Assembly: GCA_021442155.1 (NCBI GenBank)
Contig: CM038232.1
Coordinates: 60,109,436 to 60,173,435 of the forward strand
Direction of reading: 5' to 3'
DNA: 64,000 nt
Origin: Cymbidium sinense
Taxonomy: Eukaryota > Streptophyta > Magnoliopsida > Asparagales > Orchidaceae
The notes beneath the pieces were generated by a model. It was not told the DNA's origin, did no database searches, and worked only from the letters and a program-made list of their open reading frames with translations. A program made the translations under genes and the position numbers. This document shows, in pieces, positions 56,694 to 64,000 of the stretch. Position 1 is the stretch's first letter. The number at the start of each line of letters is the position of its first letter.

Positions 56694-59342
56694 ACTTGCT
56701 CATAACAAGCCTTAACATACGGTAACCCCTCCAATGACTTGACAGTGGAAAATTGATAGAATTCATAGGAATGATCCCGTCCATACACCCGGCTTAATTG
56801 AGGGATACTCCCTCATTTCAATCGATTTTGGATGCAATTCGATTACATTCAACTCAGGAGAAGTTTTTGAAACTCCCCAAAGCTTCCTAAACTCCTCTCG
56901 AGCTCCCTCTTTCTCAGCCTTCCCCTTTGTGTGTAGAATCGAAACAGGACACCTCTATTTCGATTCTAACTCCCTCTCCGTGCAAGAAAACTTTAATTGC
57001 TTGTGCATACACCATCCTCGTACTCAATCGAAGCCGATCAAATCACCTCCAAAGCTTCCCGAGCACCAGACATTGGAGTTGGACTGAAGCCAAGGTGTGT
57101 GCATGCGTGGATTGGCCAACCAAGATTTCAACATCAAATTGAGCTTAGATTCTTTCAATAGGGCCTCGCCTCAACTAGGCAAAGCTACCTTCGGCATTGC
57201 ATCACTAGGCATTAGCTACAGTGAGGTAATTTCTTAAAATCATAGCTTTAGGCCTCTATTTGTTGGTCTTTTGTGAAAGGAATCTCCATGTCGAGGGATC
57301 TTAGCCCTTGGATGTGATTGCATGCTCTCTTAGATGGTGTAGGATCTGTTTGATCCAAATCCAAGCTTGGGTGAGCTTAGATCAAATGGAGAAAGACGGA
57401 CGGTGCTCGTCTTTCACCGCGTATGAACGGGATAGATCATGAGGCATTCATCATGCATGATTGAGATGAACAGCTCTGATCAAATTTCATGGTAGATCCA
57501 TTAATTTTCCCTTTAACCCATGGATTAAACTATGGCCATCCGATCTTAGATTGGGATGAGAAAAGTTTGCCGAAGTCAAAGGATGTGACAACTTAAATAA
57601 CCAATCCCATCATGTCACACAGAAAGCACGCCATGTCACCAACCGCATGGCCCGATGGGATTAAGGGTTTAATTAAAGTTAATTAATCAATTTTTAATCC
57701 TTAAACTTCCTAAAATCATAACTAATTGTAGAAAAATCCAAAAAAATGTAAACTTAGGCTCATTTTGAAGATATTTTAGAGGAGAATCTAGAAAAATTAT
57801 AATTAGTTGATTTTGAATAGTGACTTTGGATTACTTAAAGTTTTATCAAAAACTTAATTGGCTTAATTACACCTTACTTAAGAATTTAATTAATCTCAAC
57901 TTCTCTATGGATGTTTAAAGGAATGACCTCTACCTCCCCTATGTCTCTGGGATTTTATTGATTGCTTAATTAGGGGAATCATTTGAGTAAGCCCTAATCA
58001 CTCTCTTAATCCAATTAATTGTAATTAAGGAATGAACAGTAGCTCAATTATTCATTTGAACATAATCATCCCTATTAAATAGTAAGATCACTTAGGGAAT
58101 ATGATTAGAGACATTTTTCCTAATTTATTTCCTAAGTATTCTTCACCTTTGAAAATTAATTTAATTAATGGGTTAATGGAATGATTAATTGATTAATTAA
58201 GTGATTAGATCTTCAAAATAAGGAAATCAAAATATAATTGAATGATTAAATGATTTAGGGATTGGGATTAGGGCTTTGCCCTTGATCCTTTCCCCTAAGT
58301 TAATTTCATCATTCAAATTAAACCATAACCAAAGTATTTAATCACTTCATTAAAAGACTAATGAAATTAAAGTTAAAAAATCAATTCATCCTAACCTAAG
58401 CAACCTTTAATTGATATTGGGTAGCTCCTTGGGTATTCAATTATCCAAGGTGAGAGATAATGAAATTATGATTGGCTCACATGTGTGAAAAAATCATAAG
58501 AGTAATTAAGTGAAATCCCTTAGGCCTAATTAACTATTAATCATAAGCCAATTGCATTAGGCCCCATGTGTATTGCTAATTTACTTTTCATATAATTGCA
58601 TATTAAATTGGCTTATTACTAATTAGTTAATTAACTTAAGGTGATATAGGTAAGGAATAATTAATGTATTTAATTCATACCTTAACCTAATCAAAACATA
58701 AAATCAACTTAAATATTCTTCATTAAACTAAACTAACTCACACATGGAGAAATGGGTTAGGATTAGAAAATCCTTCTCATATTTTCTAAGTCAAATCAAA
58801 CTAAAATTTGAAAAAACATCTTTAAAGAATTTGATTCATTTTAAGTAGCTTTATTTAATTTGATTGTCCTTAGGAATTAATTGAGATGAATGAAATCATA
58901 TGCTTACGCTCCTTTATTTCTTTTCAATCATGCTAAATATTGCTTACCATGTGAAATCATGCATTCATTTCTTTTAAAATTAATTAAATGAAATGTTTTA
59001 ATTTTTGTCAAATTGCATGTGTTGACTTAAATAAAATATGAGTGGCTATTATCATTATTAAATCAAAAGCTATTTTCAAAACCTATAAATCAATCATTAA
59101 AAATGTAGTAGTGTTAATTATAAATATTTATAAGCTTGCATGTGATGATAGTATAAGATGGGTAATGTGAAGTTCTGTTTCCCTACTTTAACATGGATTC
59201 ACATAGGATTGGTAAGTGTATAGTTCATTTGAAAAGAACATAACACATGCTTAAATTTATTCCTATGTATCTCCATGTTAAAAGTTAGGAAGAATCTCAT
59301 ATTACACATGTAAATCATACAACCAAATCAAACATAATTTCT

Positions 59343-59825
59343 TGCATGATTCCTTATCCATTTGGTTCTTTTTATAAATTCATATGTATTTGAGAAAAAT
59401 TGTATATTAGTCTAGACATCTTGGGGCTATGAGGCTTTAAGTAGCTCTAAGTAGGTCTTATACCTTATGCCTCTAGTGAAGAAAATAATAGCATCATACT
59501 CAATAAAACTCTTATATAAATGCATGTGTGATGTGGCTAATAAATAAAGAATCATAAATAAAATAAGTTAAATATCACCTTTTGCATGGGTTTTCTATCC
59601 ACAAAGTCATTCATACATCTACATGTATCTAAGAAAAGTGATATATTAGTCTGGATATCCCGGGGCTGCGAGGCTTTAAGTAGCCCTAAGTAGGTCTTGT
59701 ACTTTACGCCCCTGGTGTAAAAAATAATGGTGATGTACTCACATAAAACTTTTATACATGTAAATGTGTGTTTAGCTAATTGATGAAAAGTCCCCCTTTT
59801 CTACATAACAAAAACATGCATTTAT
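59343..59825 (+). repeat. Tandem duplication of about 240 bp in LTR copy C
   Basis: The block with TATATTAGTCTAGACATCTT and GAGGCTTTAAGTAGC (59,403 on) recurs at 59,642 on with moderate divergence. Copies A (7,868) and B (29,720) have it once. Confidence 0.85.
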
Positions 59826-60847
59826 AATTCAATCAAAAAAGAAAAATAAAACATTTAAAACCCAAATACATTTCTTTGCATTCATCATCAAAGTGTGCAA
59901 AGATTTACATTGCATGTATAGGTATGCTTAGGATTTATTCATATGCATGATATACATGGTGGAAAGAAATAAATGGATGTCTGTTATGTGATAGTAATCC
60001 ATTTTAATTAATCTTAAGATGAATTTCTTATTGAATAGGGCTATCAAAACTTAGGGTTAATTAAAAAACATAATAAATCATTCACTAAAGGAAATCCATT
60101 AATTAATTCACCTTATAAGTGACTTAAGGTAGGGATAAAAGGGAGATCCCCTCTCTTTCTTCTATTCACAACACTTAGTTGCTAAGTGTAGGTCATGTGA
60201 AATAAAAGAAAACATTAAATGATATCTCCAAACTAATTAAATCACTTATAGAGAAATCAACCCATTTATAAATTAAATCCCTCACATTTAGCAAATCATA
60301 ACTCTAAAGCCTAGTTAGGACATTCCACACAAGCCTTAACACATGAACATTAGACTAAGTCACCATTTCTTGCTTTATGTTAGGGCAGTGCATGGTTTGA
60401 TTAATGTTTGGTTTTGTGATGTATTATTTTAGTCTGGATGTTAGGGTGCATGTGTGTAGTCTAGATGTTAGGCTAATATTAGCCTAATCATGCTTTCTAC
60501 AGGGGTTGTGCTTAAGGAGAATTGTAATAAAAAATATATTAAATGCTTTTTGCTATGCAGGTTGAGCATAACCCAAGTTAGGATAGGTGGGCTTGGTTAC
60601 CCATGTGTGGGGTGCTAAGTCCAAATTATTCATATAATTTCTTGGGTTGTATTGTGTGTTTTAGCTAACATTTATTTTGCAAGTGTATCAAGATTTACTT
60701 TCCTTTATCTTGATGTAATTTTCCATTAGGATTAGGATAAGTGCTATGGGGATTAAGGATGAACATCGGTTATAAGACTATGTCTTATATATCATGTGAT
60801 ACCTTTAGAGCAAGCTATATCCCAATAAAGCTACATCCTAATCAAGC

Positions 60848-60930
60848 CAAAAGAGAGAAAGAAGTGAAACAAACCAAGATGAAGGAATGAAAGATGAAGA
60901 GTGAAGAATGAAGGATGAAGAATGAAGATC
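60848..60930 (+). repeat. Variable purine tract in LTR C
   Basis: GAATGAAAGATGAAGAGTGA-like repeats at the position matching 9,057 in A and 30,857 in B; longer than in either. Confidence 0.8.
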
Positions 60931-62494
60931 CCATAACACTCATCATTTTGTAATTGTATTTTATTCTTTCATTTTACCGAGATGTATAAGGGTAGAGCTT
61001 GGCTACCCACATTTTTTTTAGGTTGTATGGTGGTACCCGACCGCACCTTCCTTTTATTCTTTTGTGAAAACTTTATAAAATTGTGTGATATTTTGTTTAT
61101 CTTGTGCATTAGAAATAGCATGCCTTTTCATAGTTTCTTTATGATCAATAATTACTATATGGCTTGGATGTGATTAGGCTCCTAGGGTAAAAATACATTT
61201 CTATCCCACAAATAACTCATAATTAAAATTTTAAAATAGTTCATAACCTCACATAAAAGCCTAGAAATTAAATCAAGATAATAAAATCTTTACCAACCCC
61301 TTAGCTGGATGTTGTATGTATAACATCATGCATGTCATATTCATTCACTCTTGCAAAGAGAGAGCTTCCATCTATGCTAGAGAATAAAGGCTTGACATGT
61401 AAGAGCCTTTAATGAAAAGACACCTCTTTCTTTTTTGATTTAGCCCACAACAAATTTCTCATGCATTTAGTCATAGAAAAACCTACAACCTGTGTCAAAA
61501 CAAAAAGTCCAAAAAAAATCAAATAAAACTTGTTAAAATTTGCATTAGATTAAGTCATTACTCATGCCCTTCATGATCTAGTCTCGTAGGGAGTGAGTTT
61601 GAGGACTTAGTTTTCTCTTCTAAATAAATAACAACCTAGCCATCTTGCAAAGCATATGACTTTCCTACATGGATTTAAAGCGTAGGAGGAGTTAGCTAGC
61701 TGCCACTCCAGGAGGTAATAAGTTCAGTAGTCGGGTGGTTTACTCTCTCTTATGGAGGTAAACCATATACCCACTTTTGCCTTAGATTTAGGTTACACTT
61801 TAGCCCTCGTCAAAGCTCCCTAGATTTAGAATCTGAGGTCGATGTTTCCCTTTGCAGGCTACAAGCATAAATCCTCACTTCTTAGGCATTTTTATAATCT
61901 CGTGTTGTGAAATTATAAGTCCTAGATTTCTAATAAAATTTTAACTCAATTAAATGAATCTCCTCAATTTCAAATACATAAATCCCAACCATAGGATAGA
62001 TTGGAGTGCTCACTAGGCCTCCTAGTATCATGAGCATTCCCTACTCATCCCCTTTTATTTTGATAATAACTCTCCCCTTTTGATCTCTCCCACTTGATTC
62101 TCAAAAATATAACCAATCCTTTGATAATCCTATCTTTGAATTCTTTGGAGACAATAATCGCCTACTTTAATCGAGAGTATTCTTAAGGGATTCACTTCCC
62201 TTGAGATGTAATTAACTATGGATGTTTGCCTCCATAGGAAACTTAATGAACCTAGTTTAAATAAACCCTGCTTTACTTTTTCATGTAAAGTAGGAGAAAA
62301 ATCTTTGGTATATTCGAAGACTCATCTTTCCTTAGGAGTCCTTATTAGGTGATTAGGTCCATTATAGGGTAGTGACTCCTATCTTTCAAGATAGTACACT
62401 ATTCCTTAATATCAAACTCGATCATCCTAATAAGTACATCTGTGGATCTGCGTAGTGTCCCATACACACACACAAAATAAAAATAAACACCACA

Positions 62495-63412
62495 AAGAGC
62501 ATAACACCTTGGTGCTATGAGGTAGAGTACCAATAACTTTAGTGCCTAGAGCTTAGTGCCTTGGTGCCAAGCCTTGGCACCGCAATGTTGAGAGATAAAA
62601 ATGTATATATTAAACATGAATTCTTGAGTATTTTAGAAATTTCTATGAAAATTTTGGTAGAGTAACACTTTATCAATGCTAACTTCTAATGTTTTTAGTA
62701 TAATTCTCTCTTATTCTAAATCTAAGATCAATGAAATGAGGTTTCTTTTTCTTCTCATGCCAGAATTATGTTCAATAGTAGAGGTTCTTTCTAAATTCTA
62801 GGATTTTATGGTTATGGAGGTGTTCTTTTTACTCTGGATTAAAGATCAATGGAGATACACTATTTAATTTACAACTGGATCTAAGATCAATGATGGAAAT
62901 CTTGCAAAATATCATTTCTAAGAGAGAAATCCATATAAAACTGCACTTCTAGAATTTCACCTGGAGTTTGCAGTGATGGACTTAGCTTCAATCTTGTGTA
63001 TTAGGAAAGTGTCCTCGAACAACCACCAACAATCTACTGTTGGAAGTGTCTTTACAGTTCTAGTAAGAGAGCCATGAGGAATTAAGAGTAAGAGGAAGAA
63101 GAAGAAGAAGGAACCTAGGGGGACAATCCCCCCTTGTTATAGAATTTTTCCACTAATGGGGCGATTCTATCTACCCCATAACTGTTCCGCTCCACTCCCT
63201 TGGGAAGTTATAGCCATTAGGGTCGGGACAACAAGTTTTTCTTAATTTTTTAAACTTTAGATCATCATCGCAGCACCTTGGCACTATCACGGTAGTGTTA
63301 CGATACTATATCATCAACTTTCCAACTGGACTAATAGTTATCTGTCTATAAGAATTATAGTAGCACCTCGGTGCTATGGAAAAAATTATTTTACTTAATT
63401 TTTTGATGCAAA
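62495..63412. repeat. Second copy of repeat X (partial)
   Basis: It matches 33,425-34,372 from just after the CACCACA end of LTR C to the shared TTAATTTTTTGATG. It contains GCACCTCGGTGCT-like words (62,503, 62,551, 63,275 and 63,365) and an AGGAAGAAGAAGAAG microsatellite near 63,092 where the other copy has GA repeats. Confidence 0.75.
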
Positions 63413-64000
63413 CACTTTGAAAATATCCTAATTTACTAATGCTTAATGTTTATGATGAAAAAAGTTTAAAATGAATTGATAAGGGAATGTAGTTAATTCA
63501 CCATCAATTTGATGCCACTTAAGAATATTATAATCTCATTGTAATGTTCAAATTGCAAAACTATTTGACATATTTCCCTTCATACATAGCCATTTTTTAT
63601 TTGGCTCTAAGATTAATCAAAGTTTTCAATTACCATTCACCAAACTTATCAAACAAACTCACTCATATTACAATGCTACTTTCCAACCAAAATCAAAGTA
63701 AATGAAGCAAAATGATCAGCATTTAAAATATATTTTATAAAAGCTTGAGACTTATTTTAAACTTAGGAAACAACTTGTGTAGAGTTGGAAATCAAATCAA
63801 CCTTATATATCTCTTATGTAATTTGAATGTTTAAGTATGAATCTTTGATCCCTAACTTCTTAATAAACTTATGAATTCTATTTTAGTATAAAAACTTAAA
63901 GTTTTAAATAGAGTTATTCATTGAAGAAGCATAAGAGTGGGAGGACATTTTGATTTACGCAATCAATAAAAATTCAACAAAAAATTATTTCTTAAGATGT
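63413..64000. other. No recognisable feature
   Basis: AT-rich sequence after the X repeat. It differs from the sequence at the matching place in the other X copy (34,373 on), and I see no gene or repeat in it. Confidence 0.5.

Larger units (their letters stand above)
55477..62494 (+). repeat. Third copy of the giant LTR (copy C), lacking its 5' part
   Basis: It starts at TTTATATTTCAATCCTAAAC, matching TTTATATTTCAATCATAAGT in B (26,056), and stays collinear with A and B to the terminal CACCACA at 62,494. It is clearly more diverged from A and B than they are from each other. Unique features are a C22 run (56,672-56,693) and a tandem duplication of about 240 bases (59,343-59,825). The sequence following is repeat X, not a PBS, so this is a 3' LTR or solo LTR. 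No gene. Confidence 0.8.

Overview
The window looks like nuclear DNA of a flowering plant with a large, repeat-rich genome. I can support no intact host gene. Nearly every recognisable coding stretch is a decayed transposable element. The evidence is Ty3/gypsy protease, RT, RNase H and integrase motifs of the plant Tat/Ogre type and of the chromovirus (Tekay/Del) type, a plant L1 LINE with a C-terminal RNase H, and fragments resembling the plant mobile domain (PMD). I cannot fix the plant lineage from the sequence.

Layout. 1-2,705: 5' part of an antisense Tekay-like element (protease, gag, PBS, probable LTR with a long TA microsatellite). 2,706-32,482: the main object, a candidate giant Tat/Ogre-like LTR retrotransposon of about 29.8 kb. 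Its two direct repeats of about 7.9 kb (2,706-10,697 and 24,622-32,482) are collinear throughout and both end in CACCACA. The left one is followed at once by a PBS-like site. Between them lie a repeat-filled leader (11,150-13,640), broken gag, protease, RT, RNase H, second RNase H and integrase regions (14,370-21,980), and a 3' region made of diverged tandem repeats (22,130-24,620). 32,483-40,640: a second repetitive sequence (X) with antisense PMD-like coding remnants, interrupted by a non-coding insertion-like block (36,590-39,655). 40,640-45,765: a LINE, 5'-truncated but nearly complete in ORF2. 46,000-50,750: an antisense second Tat-type element with a 43-bp repeat array beyond its integrase. 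50,760-52,100: AT-rich sequence with the same low-complexity style as the giant LTR. 52,100-55,476: a 3.4-kb almost G-free array built on ACTAATA-like units. 55,477-62,494: a third, partial and more diverged copy of the giant LTR. 62,495-63,412: a second copy of part of X.

How the parts relate. The pieces do not form a pathway; they are nested and adjoining insertions of different ages. Both Tat-type elements carry tandem arrays downstream of integrase, and the giant one also carries arrays between PBS and gag. All autonomous coding regions have stops, frameshifts or lost catalytic residues (protease Asp to Asn, RT YVDD to YVNN, LINE RT YADD reduced to YAD), so none is expected to be active. 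The best candidates for something undescribed are the roughly 8-kb LTR family, its hairpin-bearing leader array and TTGACC-rich zone, and the G-free ACTAATA array beside the third LTR copy. Coordinates of repeat edges are hand-aligned and approximate unless stated.
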